From: Heteroscillospira sp050943935
GTDB lineage: Bacteria > Bacillota > Clostridia > Oscillospirales > Oscillospiraceae
Direction of reading: 5' to 3'
NCBI GenBank assembly: GCA_050943935.1
Contig: JBMNQC010000002.1
Location: 150,512 to 214,511, forward strand
DNA length: 64,000 nucleotides
This document shows, one piece after another, positions 16,227 through 24,920 of this stretch. The notes beneath the pieces are model-generated. The model was not told the origin of the DNA. It was given only the letters and a program-made list of their open reading frames with translations, and did no database searches. Numbering within the stretch: the first letter of the stretch is position 1; the number at the start of each line of letters is the position of its first letter. Both the position numbers and the translations under genes were made by a program.

Positions 16227-17279
16227 TTAAGTCCGCCGCCGTACAAATTTCCCCGCAAGCGCAAACATCGCCGCCAGAATAATATTCGGCAGAGTATCTC
16301 CACGCAGGAGATGGGTAAGCGGTATGAGCGCGCACAGCGGGCGCAGTACGGGAAACAGCTCCGATACATCGAACAGCACGGGACACAGCACCAGCAGCAC
16401 CGGCGGCAGGAAGGGCAGCAGCAGAGCGCTCCAGCCCCCGGGCAGGCGGGCCAGCAGATACATGAGGGCCGTCAGGCACAAGCAGAAGCTCAGCAATACA
16501 ATAAACCGTATATCCAAAACAAGCGCCGACGCACACAGCAGCAGGATAAACCGGGCGCAGAGCGCCGGCAACAGCAGAGCGTTTTCGCCCTGCACAGCAG
16601 CCGCGCGCATAAACCACGGCTCACACCTGCGGCGGCTGAGACTGTCGCCCATGGCGAGGCTCAGAAGCAGCATCAGCGCGCCCGCGCCGCCGCGTATAAA
16701 GTCCCGTCCCAGTCCCGCCGCGGGGGCTATGCCCTCAAGGCCGTTATATACTGGCTCTATCTCCATGCGCAGGCTCTCCTCCAGTATCCAGCCCTCCTCC
16801 GGGGCGGGCACGCCCTTCTCTTTCAGATAATCCTCGCCTATTTCCGGTGAGACCATCACCAGCATGGCGGCGGACACAGCCTCGGATACCAGGGCATCCA
16901 CCGTGCTGCTCTCGCCCCGCACCAGGGTGAACAGCCGCGGCCAGCGCTGCTTCTCCACACGCTTATCGAAATCCTCCCGGAGTATAAAGCCGCATTCCCA
17001 TTTTCCCGAGGCCACGTTCCGCCGCAGGCTGTCCTCGTCGGTGGGGATGAAGCTCACAATGCCCTCCCGCTCCCGGAGTATCTCCAGCAGCTCCGCGCCC
17101 CTTTCGCAGTTTTCGGGCATGACCCAGCCCACGGGCACGGCGGGCAGCACTTCCGCTTCCGGCATAAGCCGGGCGGCCAGCGTCAGGCACAGGACCGCCG
17201 CGCACAGCATGGCAAGCCTTCTCCCGCCCCGCAGCAGTTCGTACAGCTCAGTTTTCAGGGCGCACAGAAAAAATCTCAT
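16227..17279 (-). CDS. ABC transporter permease (ABC-2-like), second subunit
   Basis: 350-residue membrane protein. One N-terminal helix (about 20-38), a roughly 150-residue outer domain, then about five to six helices from residue 190. This is the ABC-2/YhgE-like layout shared with the gene upstream, which it overlaps by ATGA, so the start at 17279 is firm. No enzyme motif. Likely half of a heteromeric exporter with the 380-residue permease, energised by the ATPase at 19947-20561. Substrate unknown. Confidence 0.75.
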   Translation of the reverse strand: MRFFLCALKTELYELLRGGRRLAMLCAAVLCLTLAARLMPEAEVLPAVPVGWVMPENCERGAELLEILREREGIVSFIPTDEDSLRRNVASGKWECGFILREDFDKRVEKQRWPRLFTLVRGESSTVDALVSEAVSAAMLVMVSPEIGEDYLKEKGVPAPEEGWILEESLRMEIEPVYNGLEGIAPAAGLGRDFIRGGAGALMLLLSLAMGDSLSRRRCEPWFMRAAAVQGENALLLPALCARFILLLCASALVLDIRFIVLLSFCLCLTALMYLLARLPGGWSALLLPFLPPVLLVLCPVLFDVSELFPVLRPLCALIPLTHLLRGDTLPNIILAAMFALAGKFVRRRT

Positions 17280-18418
17280 GTCCGCGCCTCCCTTCCGAAG
17301 CTGAGTCTGACCGTCAGAAAGGCCAGCGCCGTGAGCAGAGCGCCCGCAAGGCACAGCGCCTCTCCCGCCTGCCCCTGTACGCCCCGGCGCAGCAGGGACG
17401 TCCACTCATACAGCCTGCCGCCCCGCAGCGCACCGGGCATAAGCGCCGGCGGCACTATTCCTCCGGAGAGGAAGCCCAGGGCTGTGCTGAGGATAAAGCC
17501 CCAGGCCGCTGCCGACGCCTCGCTGAAGCTGATTGCGCAGACAAGAGCTGAAAAGCCCCCGGCAAACAGGGCGCAGCCGATGATCCCGAACAAGGTCGGC
17601 TCACCCGCCGCCAGACAAATAACGGCGCTCAGTCCAGTCTCCCACAGCAGCAAGGGCGCCAGCGCCCCCGCCGCCCACTCATTTCCCGTGCAGCCCACGG
17701 AGCGCAGTCTCTCCCTGTGCGCGTCCCTCCCTGGACCCAGCACGGGATAAAACAGCAGCCCCGACATGAGCAGCACCCACACCAGCACGCTGCGCACATA
17801 GTGCTCCCCCGGCTCCCCGCCGGGTACAAGCTGCGCAAGCTCCGTCTCATACATCCCGCCCCTGCCCATGGTGAAGCGGATGTATTCCAGATTTATCTCC
17901 TCTACGGAGCGATCACCCATTGCACCCGCCTCGTCCAAAGCGTCTAGCACGGCATAAATGCCGCCCTGAGCCGCCGCCAGCATGTCCGCCGCACATTGAC
18001 CGGCGTACAGGGTGAGCAGGCTCTCCACAGGCTCAGATGGGTCCAAATGCAGCTTTGCGCCCTGATTTTCGCCTGTGAGTATCTTGTTCACAAAATTCTC
18101 CGGCAGAACCAGCACCGCCGTAAGCTCTCCCCGCTCCAGCTGAGCGAGAGCCTCATTCTCCGGCATTGCCACGAAGCGGCAGTACTCCGCCACATCCGCC
18201 AGATTCCCCGCAAAGGAAGCCAGCGCCTCACCCTCTCCGTTTTTTCCGGCCACGGCTATGGTTATATCCCCGTAGTCCTCCCTTGAAAACAGCTCCCGTA
18301 CTCCTGCGCCCAGGGGTGCGGACAGCATTAGAAAGGCGGCGGCTATTGCCGCAAGCAGAAATAGCCGCCGTCCGAGACGCTGCAGGTTAAGTTTAATAAG
18401 ACTGAAAACCAACCTCAT
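17276..18418 (-). CDS. ABC transporter permease (ABC-2-like), first subunit
   Basis: 380-residue membrane protein: an N-terminal helix (about 18-38), an extracytoplasmic domain (about 45-205) and five or six helices to the end. The outer domain includes FVAMPENEALAQLERGELTAVLVLPENF, typical of ABC-2 permeases of the YhgE/DrrB group. Third gene of the ATPase-lipoprotein-permease-permease operon, 9 bases after the lipoprotein stop. Such systems export lipids, drugs or peptides; nothing here identifies the cargo. Confidence 0.78.
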   Translation of the reverse strand: MRLVFSLIKLNLQRLGRRLFLLAAIAAAFLMLSAPLGAGVRELFSREDYGDITIAVAGKNGEGEALASFAGNLADVAEYCRFVAMPENEALAQLERGELTAVLVLPENFVNKILTGENQGAKLHLDPSEPVESLLTLYAGQCAADMLAAAQGGIYAVLDALDEAGAMGDRSVEEINLEYIRFTMGRGGMYETELAQLVPGGEPGEHYVRSVLVWVLLMSGLLFYPVLGPGRDAHRERLRSVGCTGNEWAAGALAPLLLWETGLSAVICLAAGEPTLFGIIGCALFAGGFSALVCAISFSEASAAAWGFILSTALGFLSGGIVPPALMPGALRGGRLYEWTSLLRRGVQGQAGEALCLAGALLTALAFLTVRLSFGREART

Positions 18419-18427
18419 TTTAAGTTT

Positions 18428-19912
18428 TTACATAAACAGAGACGCAATCTCAGGCGCCTCCTGCATGATGTTCTGGAGCAGAGCGAAGGCGTTGTTCTGC
18501 ACGGTGAGTCCCAGATTCTCAAAGTCCGCGTCGGTGAGCTCGGTGAACATTCTGGCGCCGGAGACATCGAACTGCGCTCCCTCGCCCTCGCTGATCTTGT
18601 AGGAGCCCGCCAGAGTCACGTTCATGCCCATGAGATCCACGGTGATGGCGTCAAAGCTCATGTCCATTGTCTTGCCGTCTATCTTCAGGCTTCCGTTCAT
18701 ATCCATGGTGACAGCCTCGCCCTCGGCCTCTCCGTAGAGCGCGACGCTGTATGCGCCGCCCTTGGTGTCGTACTGGGTGTCCATAGTGAGCTTTGCAAGC
18801 TCGCCCTCGCTTACGGAGCTGACGGTAAACTCCGTGTTGTCTGTGAACTTGCCGTCGGAGAGCACATGGTTGCCCTTGGATACCAGCTTAAAACCGCCCT
18901 CGTCCAGCACGTTGCCTATGAGCTCAATGTGGTCGGCCACGTTCTTGCCCATACCGAAGAACAGGCTGAGCTCAACGCCCTGTATGTCGATTGAGACGCC
19001 GCGCAGCAGCTTGTCATTCACGAAGAACTCCATGGTCAGAGACTCGGTGAGCTCCTCACGCAGACCGGCGTCCATGGCGTCAAGATTCTCATCCACATAG
19101 GCCTCGTAGCTCTCATATCCGTAGAGCTCCTCCATCAGCACGCTCTGCATTATGGTGGCGATGTAGTCGTCGTTCATCAGTGCCTTGGCGGCGCTCTTCA
19201 CGAAATCGCAGAACTTCTCGGCGGGGATGGTCATGGTATAGAGGGCGCACTCGCCGCTGTCCTCACCCACGGTGAGTGTGGGCTTGCCGCCCTCAGCCCA
19301 CTCGGAGGCGTCGGACATGGCGTTCCAGGCGTCCAGCAGAGCCTTGGTGGTCTCCTCGGCGAGTTTGAACTTGCCGTTTTCGTCCACATAGTCCTCCACG
19401 AGGTCAAAAACATTCAGATTCATGCTCTCGTCCAGACCGGCCTCGGGCATATCCTGAGCCAGGGTAGCCGTGTCGAAGCCCAGCAGCTCATCGCCCAGCA
19501 ACTCCTTGCACCCCAGGTATATGCCTGTGTCCTGATAGTACATGTTCATGGTCAGGGCGTTGTAATCCGCCAGACGGAGGCCCATGTCTATGGCCATTTT
19601 TCTGTCTTTTATGCTGGAGTCGGCGCTCATAACAAAGCCGGTGCCGTAGAAGGGGCTGATATCCGCGCCCACGTTGGCCTCCTTGAGATACAGCTCCATA
19701 TCCTGATGGCAGTTGCCGCTAACGGAAAGCTTGGATATCTCGTCATAGCCAAACTGTCCGCCGACCTTGGCCAGCTGGGCAAACGTGGCCAGAGAGGCCT
19801 TCTTCACTTCTTCCTTGGGGTCAACCTTTCCGCAGCCCGCAAGTCCGGCAAGCAGCGCCACGGCCAGCACAAGGGCCAGCAGAGTGCGCATACGCAGGAA
19901 ATTCTTTTTCAT
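18428..19912 (-). CDS. large lipoprotein of the ABC operon
   Basis: 494-residue predicted lipoprotein: signal peptide with lipobox LAGC (Cys 27), then an acidic, beta-rich domain with alternating strands to the end (for example MDMNGSLKIDGKTMDMSFDAITVDL). It resembles the DUF6583/LolA-like beta proteins often seen in Clostridia but I cannot name a family with certainty. Lying between the ATPase and the permeases of one operon, it may act as an outer partner that binds the cargo or shields a lipid. Confidence 0.72.
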   Translation of the reverse strand: MKKNFLRMRTLLALVLAVALLAGLAGCGKVDPKEEVKKASLATFAQLAKVGGQFGYDEISKLSVSGNCHQDMELYLKEANVGADISPFYGTGFVMSADSSIKDRKMAIDMGLRLADYNALTMNMYYQDTGIYLGCKELLGDELLGFDTATLAQDMPEAGLDESMNLNVFDLVEDYVDENGKFKLAEETTKALLDAWNAMSDASEWAEGGKPTLTVGEDSGECALYTMTIPAEKFCDFVKSAAKALMNDDYIATIMQSVLMEELYGYESYEAYVDENLDAMDAGLREELTESLTMEFFVNDKLLRGVSIDIQGVELSLFFGMGKNVADHIELIGNVLDEGGFKLVSKGNHVLSDGKFTDNTEFTVSSVSEGELAKLTMDTQYDTKGGAYSVALYGEAEGEAVTMDMNGSLKIDGKTMDMSFDAITVDLMGMNVTLAGSYKISEGEGAQFDVSGARMFTELTDADFENLGLTVQNNAFALLQNIMQEAPEIASLFM

Positions 19913-19946
19913 CTTTCTATTCCTCCTATTTTTAAACCCCTATGGG

Positions 19947-20561
19947 TCATTTGACTGTTCCATCGCTCAGAACGCAGACTCTTGTACAGAGCAGCTGAAG
20001 CTCCTCCGCCTCATGGCTGCACCAGAGCATGGCCGCGCCCTCGCTAAGCCTGCGTTTCAGATATTCAGTAAGCACCCGCCTGTACTCCGCGTCCAGCGAT
20101 GCAAAAGCCTCGTCCATTATGAGATATTCGGGGCTGCTCTGCAGCGCCATGGCTATGCTCACCCGCTTGCGCTGTCCTCCCGAGAGGCTGGTGATCCGCT
20201 TATTATACAGCTCCCGCAGATTTAAAAGCTCATCCGCCTCCGGACAGCTTTTGCCTATGGCCCCGCGCCAGAAGTCAAGCTGCCGGCCTACGGTCAGCTC
20301 AGGGCACAGGGCGTCCTCCTGGGGCACATAGCCCAGACGTGAGCGCAGAAAAGCTCTGTCGCCCAATACGCTTTTCCCGTCCAGCAGCAGCTGTCCGCCG
20401 TCCGCTGGAATAATCTGCGCTATTATGCGCATAAGCGTGGATTTTCCGCTGCCGTTGCCGCCGGCCAGCCCAAGGCACTCGCCGGGGCTCAGACTTAAGC
20501 TGACGCCTCTCAGCACCGGAGAGCCAAAGTAGCTCTTGCGTATGTCTCTCGCCTCCAGCAT
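19947..20561 (-). CDS. ABC transporter ATP-binding protein
   Basis: 204-residue nucleotide-binding subunit with Walker A GGNGSGKST (about 34-42), Q-loop YVPQEDA, signature LSGGQRKR (about 126-133) and Walker B YLIMDEAFASLD (about 145-156), then H-loop WCSHE. First gene of the operon with the lipoprotein and two permeases; it lacks C-terminal extensions, as normal for small exporter ATPases. Confidence 0.92.
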   Translation of the reverse strand: MLEARDIRKSYFGSPVLRGVSLSLSPGECLGLAGGNGSGKSTLMRIIAQIIPADGGQLLLDGKSVLGDRAFLRSRLGYVPQEDALCPELTVGRQLDFWRGAIGKSCPEADELLNLRELYNKRITSLSGGQRKRVSIAMALQSSPEYLIMDEAFASLDAEYRRVLTEYLKRRLSEGAAMLWCSHEAEELQLLCTRVCVLSDGTVK

Positions 20562-20628
20562 GGCGCAGCCTCCTTGTTACGATATGGCTCTATAATATCA
20601 TCTATTTAATGGAAAGGAAAGCAAATTT

Positions 20629-21429
20629 TTATTTCCAATATTTTCTCAGAAGAAAATTCGCAGCATTGCCGGTTATGAGGATATTGCCGAAAAAGTACAG
20701 CCACAGCATCAGCACTATCATCGAGGCCATAGAGCCGTAGACCAGCGAATATCTAACCGACAGGCTCACCATGGCGCTGAATACCATGCCCACTATTACC
20801 ATTGCCGCAGCTGACAGCACGGCTCCCGGCAGCAGTCCGCGGCTTCCGGATGGGGAGGTGAGCCTGTAAACGCCCAGAATAAGCAGAAGCAGCACAGCAA
20901 ACAGCAGCACAAAGCGCAGCCAGCTCCAGTCCCATGGCACAGGCACAAATTCCGAGAGTATACCAAGGAACCACTCTCCGGTTACTATTACCACAGCGGC
21001 AAAATACATAACCACAAGAAAAACCAGAGAGAACACAAAGCTTACGGCAAAAAAGCCCACGCCTCTGTATTTTGGCACGCCCTGTATCTCCGCCATAATG
21101 TTATGGAGAGAGCGAAATGCCGCAGCAGAGGAGCTCGCCATAAGCACCGCGCCTCCGGCCAGCATGCTTTTTCCGGAGTTCAGGCGCACATAGTCCAGAT
21201 AGCCGCTTATTGCGTCCAGAGTTTCTGTGGGGATTACTCCTTTAAAAACCCGCTCAATAATATCATGAGTGGGAATCATTCCGCCAAATATAGAATATAA
21301 ACATATCAAAGTGGGAAAAACGGACAAAGTAAGAAAGTACGATAATTCTGCGGCCGAGCGCGAAATGTGCTTTTTCATGTATATCTGGAAAAGCTCCCGG
21401 ACAAAGCTTATCACCCGTCTGTTGCGCAT
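20629..21429 (-). CDS. YihY/BrkB family inner-membrane protein
   Basis: 266-residue polytopic protein with about six helices and the family's opening pattern SRSAAELSYFLTLSVFPTLICLYS (split by helix 1) and the end RYSLVYGSMASMIVLMLWLYFFG. These proteins were once misnamed RNase BN; their function is unsettled, probably envelope-related transport. ATG at 21429 is chosen because AAGGAG lies 8 bases upstream; a GTG at 21438 sits too close to it. Confidence 0.88.
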   Translation of the reverse strand: MRNRRVISFVRELFQIYMKKHISRSAAELSYFLTLSVFPTLICLYSIFGGMIPTHDIIERVFKGVIPTETLDAISGYLDYVRLNSGKSMLAGGAVLMASSSAAAFRSLHNIMAEIQGVPKYRGVGFFAVSFVFSLVFLVVMYFAAVVIVTGEWFLGILSEFVPVPWDWSWLRFVLLFAVLLLLILGVYRLTSPSGSRGLLPGAVLSAAAMVIVGMVFSAMVSLSVRYSLVYGSMASMIVLMLWLYFFGNILITGNAANFLLRKYWK

Positions 21430-21522
21430 TAAGCCCACTCCTTTCCCGCGGAAAAGCCGCTATTTATTCCTATTATACTCCTCCGCCTGCGTAAAAGTCG
21501 ATAGAATCCTGGAAAACGCAGA

Positions 21523-21552
21523 GAACCCCCCGTCGGCACAGACAGGGGGTTC
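21523..21552 (-). terminator. hairpin ending the B12-riboswitch transcript
   Basis: GAACCCCC/GGGGGTTC arms with a 14-base loop, followed on the minus strand by TCTGCGTTTT. The T-run is modest, so termination may be partial. It lies about 230 bases after the riboswitch and 94 bases before the YihY start. Confidence 0.5.
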
Positions 21553-21779
21553 CCAGGGGTTATGAACGCGAAACCATAAAAATCAGGAGGGCTATCCTGC
21601 TTTCGGCACAAGAATGGTTTCGCATCAGGAGGACACCCGCCGCAAAAGCCGGACAGAAAGGGCAGTTCTGTTTTTCCCGGCAGGCGGGCTTTGTGAAATA
21701 TCTTTGCTGCAAAAAGCAAATCCGCATACCGGCACAGGTACGCGGACGATCTATGATCCGCTTCCCAGTCAAGGCAGGA
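21553..21779 (-). ncRNA. structured ORF-less region downstream of the cobalamin riboswitch
   Basis: About 225 bases transcribed after the aptamer with no credible reading frame. Visible helices: CGCGTACC/GGTATGCG with a 6-base loop; next to it TTTGCT/AGCAAA with a 6-base loop; CCCGCC...GGCGGG enclosing GCCGG/CCGGC and ACAGAA/TTTCTGT; and a 10-bp stem GCGAAACCAT/ATGGTTTCGC. This could be an elaborate expression platform or a separate regulatory RNA. Confidence 0.5.
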
Positions 21780-21886
21780 GCAGCGCATTGCTCTTGTGTA
21801 TCTGACTTAGCTCCTCACGGAAGCATCACAGTGACCGACTCGCCGGGATTCTCACCCGATTCCACAAAAACTTGAGCAACGCTTTT
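21780..21886 (-). promoter_or_regulatory. cobalamin (B12) riboswitch aptamer
   Basis: Minus strand carries the conserved core: AATCGGGTGAGAATCCCG, then GTCGGTCACTGTGA, then the B12-box-like AAGTCAGATAC, closed by a helix in which AGCGTTGCTC pairs with GAGCAATGCGCT. These are the hallmarks of adenosylcobalamin riboswitches. It lies downstream of cobS and the cobC-like gene on the same strand, so it does not lead those genes; the next gene is the YihY gene. Confidence 0.85.
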
Positions 21887-21941
21887 CAATATTCACGGTG
21901 TAATCATAGCACAGTTTAATAAATTTGTAAAGCCGCAAAAG

Positions 21942-22811
21942 CTATTTTTCTCCGCTCTGCGCTGTTTCTTTTTCAGCCAGAGCGCATATCATAGGGTATT
22001 TTTCCAGTATGCGCCCGTAGTTTTCCCGCACATGGGGGATAAGGCATTGTGAGCAGTCCTTTTTCCCGGACTTGGTATAGCGGAAATTGCCGCCGCATTT
22101 ATCCCCCAGGGCATAGAGGGGGCAATAGCAGAACATGCAGCTAAAATCCTCCGGGCGGGCGGTTTTGTGACAGGGGAAATATTCGCAGTCCCTGTTCTGG
22201 AAAAACGAGTAGCCCTTCCCCGCCCAGAAAGGCGCGCAGGGCAGCTCCGTGCGGCAGAGCTTTTCTCCGGAAAATGTGAGCGTATAGCCCCTGCCCGGCT
22301 CCGGCTGCCAGTCATAGCGGTTTTTGTTCTCCTCGGGGAAAAAGCGCTCCAGTATGCAGGAGATAACGCCCCCGTGCACCACCAGCAGGCAGTCCTCTCC
22401 CCGCTCCAGCAGCTCATCGAACTGGGCGCGGACGCGCTTTTCAAATATCTCCCCGCTCTCGCCGCCTGGGCAGACATTGGCGTTGTTGTCGCCGGAACAC
22501 CACTCTATATACTCAGGCACCTCCCGCAGCTCCTCATAGCCGCGCATCTCAAACTCTCCGAAAGCCATCTCCCGCAGCCGGGGCAGAGCCTCATGCTCTA
22601 TTTTGCCATACAGCGCTTCCAGAGTCTGCTCCGTGCGCAGCATACCGGAGGTATAAACCTTCAGCCCCTCCGGAGATGGATACCCCCCCTGCTCCCGCAA
22701 AGCCGCCAGCTTCTCCTCGCCCCGTGGGCTGAGGGGAAGGTCCGTGCTGCCGTAATACAGCTTTTTTTCAGTAGCCTCGGTGTCACCGTGCCGTATAAGA
22801 TAAACTACCAT
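21942..22811 (-). CDS. cobC: alpha-ribazole phosphatase-like domain fused to Cys-rich domain
   Basis: 289-residue two-domain protein. Residues 1-190 are a histidine phosphatase (LIRHGDTEAT with the catalytic His near 8; second His in VVHGGVI, about 146), the type that removes phosphate from alpha-ribazole-phosphate or adenosylcobalamin-phosphate late in B12 synthesis. Residues 200-289 carry a Cys-rich small domain (CEYFPCH, CMFCYCPLY, CGGNF, DCSQC) of the kind found in cobalamin loci and likely metal-binding. It follows cobS by 12 bases, supporting the B12 role. Confidence 0.85.
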   Translation of the reverse strand: MVVYLIRHGDTEATEKKLYYGSTDLPLSPRGEEKLAALREQGGYPSPEGLKVYTSGMLRTEQTLEALYGKIEHEALPRLREMAFGEFEMRGYEELREVPEYIEWCSGDNNANVCPGGESGEIFEKRVRAQFDELLERGEDCLLVVHGGVISCILERFFPEENKNRYDWQPEPGRGYTLTFSGEKLCRTELPCAPFWAGKGYSFFQNRDCEYFPCHKTARPEDFSCMFCYCPLYALGDKCGGNFRYTKSGKKDCSQCLIPHVRENYGRILEKYPMICALAEKETAQSGEK

Positions 22812-22823
22812 TTAATGCTCTCC

Positions 22824-23558
22824 TTATATAAATGAAAAGGCAATAACCGCGCAGGCCTCGCCCACCGTTATGGCGTAGCCGGAAATATCGCCGGACATAC
22901 CCTCCAGCTGTCTGTAGCCCCGGAAGCAGGCCGCGCACCAGCCCAAAGCCGCGCACAGGCAGCATATCCATGCCCCCTGCGCCAGCAGAAAGCTCAGGCC
23001 AAAGCATACAGCCGCAAGCACCAGAGGCAGCGCCACAGCGTAGGCCGGACGGGACGTGCGGGCATACTGACTGTGACCCATGGGCTTCAGATACTGCACC
23101 GCCGCCGCGGATAGCCCACGGGTAACAGCCGGTACCGGAAGCAGGGCAAGGCCCCGGCTCAGGTCCGCCCCGGCGAAGGAACCGAAGCATACAATGGCCA
23201 GTATCACAAGGCTTATCACCGCAAAGGAGCCTGTGAGCGGGTCCTTCAGTATACGCCGCCTCTCCTCCAGGTCCCTGCGGGACAGCACCGCGTCGCAGCT
23301 GTCCATAAAGCCGTCCAGATGTATATATCCGCTGAGCACCCAGGGCAGAGCCGTAAGCGCCGCCGCAGCCAAAAACGCCGGTATGTCCAAAACATGGCAC
23401 AGCCGGGCGCACAAAGCCCAAAGCGCGCCTATAACAAGCCCCACCAGGGGCAGCACCCCCGTCATAAGGGGCCGGAGACCGTCATCCCAAAACCGGATGG
23501 GACAGGGTATGGAGCAGAACATTGAAAAACACATTAAAAAAGCGCGGATGACCTTCAT
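22824..23558 (-). CDS. cobS: adenosylcobinamide-GDP ribazoletransferase (cobalamin synthase)
   Basis: 244-residue integral membrane enzyme that joins adenosylcobinamide-GDP with alpha-ribazole(-phosphate). The family signature is visible: FSMFCSIPCP near the start, GYIHLDGFMDSCDA (about 77-90) with the metal-binding Asp residues, then the RR stretch and LKDPLTGSFAVI. Five to six helices follow. ATG at 23558 behind AGAGGT is chosen over an upstream start. No cobU or cobT is visible nearby, so this is a partial salvage cluster. Confidence 0.93.
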   Translation of the reverse strand: MKVIRAFLMCFSMFCSIPCPIRFWDDGLRPLMTGVLPLVGLVIGALWALCARLCHVLDIPAFLAAAALTALPWVLSGYIHLDGFMDSCDAVLSRRDLEERRRILKDPLTGSFAVISLVILAIVCFGSFAGADLSRGLALLPVPAVTRGLSAAAVQYLKPMGHSQYARTSRPAYAVALPLVLAAVCFGLSFLLAQGAWICCLCAALGWCAACFRGYRQLEGMSGDISGYAITVGEACAVIAFSFI

Positions 23559-23619
23559 TGCAATACCTCTTTTCCTCGGAACAATGTTAACACATTCCAT
23601 CCCTCAAGACAAGCGCCTG

Positions 23620-23648
23620 TTGAAAAAGCCGGGATTATGGTTTATAAT
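23620..23648 (+). promoter_or_regulatory. sigma-A promoter of the MFS transporter gene
   Basis: TTGAAA, 17-base spacer, TATAAT, 42 bases before the ATG at 23691. Confidence 0.7.
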
Positions 23649-23690
23649 ACATCTTAATATCTTATCCTTTGCTTGGGGAGATGCTTTATA

Positions 23691-24863
23691 ATGCGCAACA
23701 AAACCGGCAAGCGGCTGTTTGAGATAGCCGTTGTTTTTTTCTGGGCCTCGGAATACTGTCACGCGCCCTACTTCACACCGTATCTCGGCTCCCTGGGCTT
23801 CAGCTCCACACTCATAGGCCTTATTGTCGGCAGCTACGGCTTCACCCAGATGCTGGTGCGCATACCTCTGGGCATAGCCACAGACGCCACCAGCGGCTAC
23901 AAGGCCGTCACCGTCGGCGGACTTTTCTTCACCACCCTGTCCTCCTTCGGTCTGTGGCTGTTTACCGATGTGTACCTAATATTCCTGTTCCGCATTTTTG
24001 CCGGAGTGGCCGCCTCGGCCTGGATAGCCATGACGGTTGCATACATGAGCTATTATAGGGAAGAGGACGCCGTTACCGCTACGGCCTTGCTGAACAGCCT
24101 GAACAGCTGCGGCAAGCTGCTGGCCTTTGTGCTGGGCGCTCTGGCCGCCCGATTCTTCGGCTACCGCGCCGCCCTGTTCATGAGCTTCCTCACGGGACTT
24201 ATAGGCCTTTGCCTGGTGCCCTTCACCGGCAAGGTGGAGCTCAGGCGCTCCCCCGCCTCTCTGAAGCACCTTTTTTCCTGCTTAAAAAACAAAAACACCC
24301 TCATTCCCGCCCTGCTGGCCGCCGTGAGCATGATGATAGTTCACGGCACCGTGTTCTCCTTCACCTCCACTCTGGCCGAGGGTGTGGGCGCCGGCGCGCT
24401 TATGCTCAGCGTGCTGAGCATGGCCTTCACCCTTATTCAGATACTCAGCACCAATTTTCTCCGCAGCAACTTCATCAAAAACGGCCGGAGAAGCCTCCAG
24501 CTCTGCTGCGGCTTCCTTATGATGAGCGGCTATCTCGTGATCCTGGCCTTTTCCTCCAATGCTTGGATGATACTCTGCGGCCAGCTTGTAGCGGGCTTTG
24601 CCTTCGCCCTGCTGAACAGCCTGCTTATGAGCGAGTGCGTCCGGGGCGTGCCGCCTGGAGAAAAAACCACAGCCATGGGCATTTATCAGGCTGTCTACGG
24701 CATTGGCATGACAATAGGCCCGGTCTACATGGGAAAAATAATGGACAGTCTGGGCGTGCGTCCCGGCTGTCTGCTGCTGGCGGGCTTTGTGGCCCTGGTG
24801 GCGCTCATAGTGCGCTTTTTCCTCTTCCGTGACAGCGCCCCCATGATTGACAAAGCGGCGTAA
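23691..24863 (+). CDS. major facilitator superfamily transporter
   Basis: 390-residue membrane protein with twelve predicted helices in two halves and an MFS-like RIPLGIATDATSGYK loop after helix 2 (about residues 61-75). It resembles the sugar/nucleoside or drug MFS groups; the substrate cannot be told from sequence. Start chosen at the ATG with GGGGAG about 10 bases upstream. Divergent from cobS, so a cobinamide or precursor uptake role is conceivable but unsupported. Confidence 0.8.
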   Translation: MRNKTGKRLFEIAVVFFWASEYCHAPYFTPYLGSLGFSSTLIGLIVGSYGFTQMLVRIPLGIATDATSGYKAVTVGGLFFTTLSSFGLWLFTDVYLIFLFRIFAGVAASAWIAMTVAYMSYYREEDAVTATALLNSLNSCGKLLAFVLGALAARFFGYRAALFMSFLTGLIGLCLVPFTGKVELRRSPASLKHLFSCLKNKNTLIPALLAAVSMMIVHGTVFSFTSTLAEGVGAGALMLSVLSMAFTLIQILSTNFLRSNFIKNGRRSLQLCCGFLMMSGYLVILAFSSNAWMILCGQLVAGFAFALLNSLLMSECVRGVPPGEKTTAMGIYQAVYGIGMTIGPVYMGKIMDSLGVRPGCLLLAGFVALVALIVRFFLFRDSAPMIDKAA

Positions 24864-24874
24864 ACGGTTATAAT
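24847..24874 (+). promoter_or_regulatory. sigma-A promoter of the Mrp-family gene
   Basis: TTGACA, 16-base spacer, TATAAT, overlapping the last codons and stop of the MFS gene. Confidence 0.75.
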
Positions 24875-24920
24875 GGAAATATTGATTTTTGATATAAAAC
24901 ATCGAAAGGAAGTTATATAA

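Noticed and set aside
21560..21779. ANTAR-type dual-hairpin target in the RNA after the B12 riboswitch
   Set aside because: Two adjacent hairpins with 6-base loops exist, but the loops (TGTGCC and TTTTGC) do not have A at position 1 and G at position 4 together.
21429..21788. 119-residue minus-strand frame downstream of the riboswitch as its target gene
   Set aside because: No ribosome site, Cys/Arg/Phe-rich composition, and it overlaps the hairpins and the terminator-like stem.
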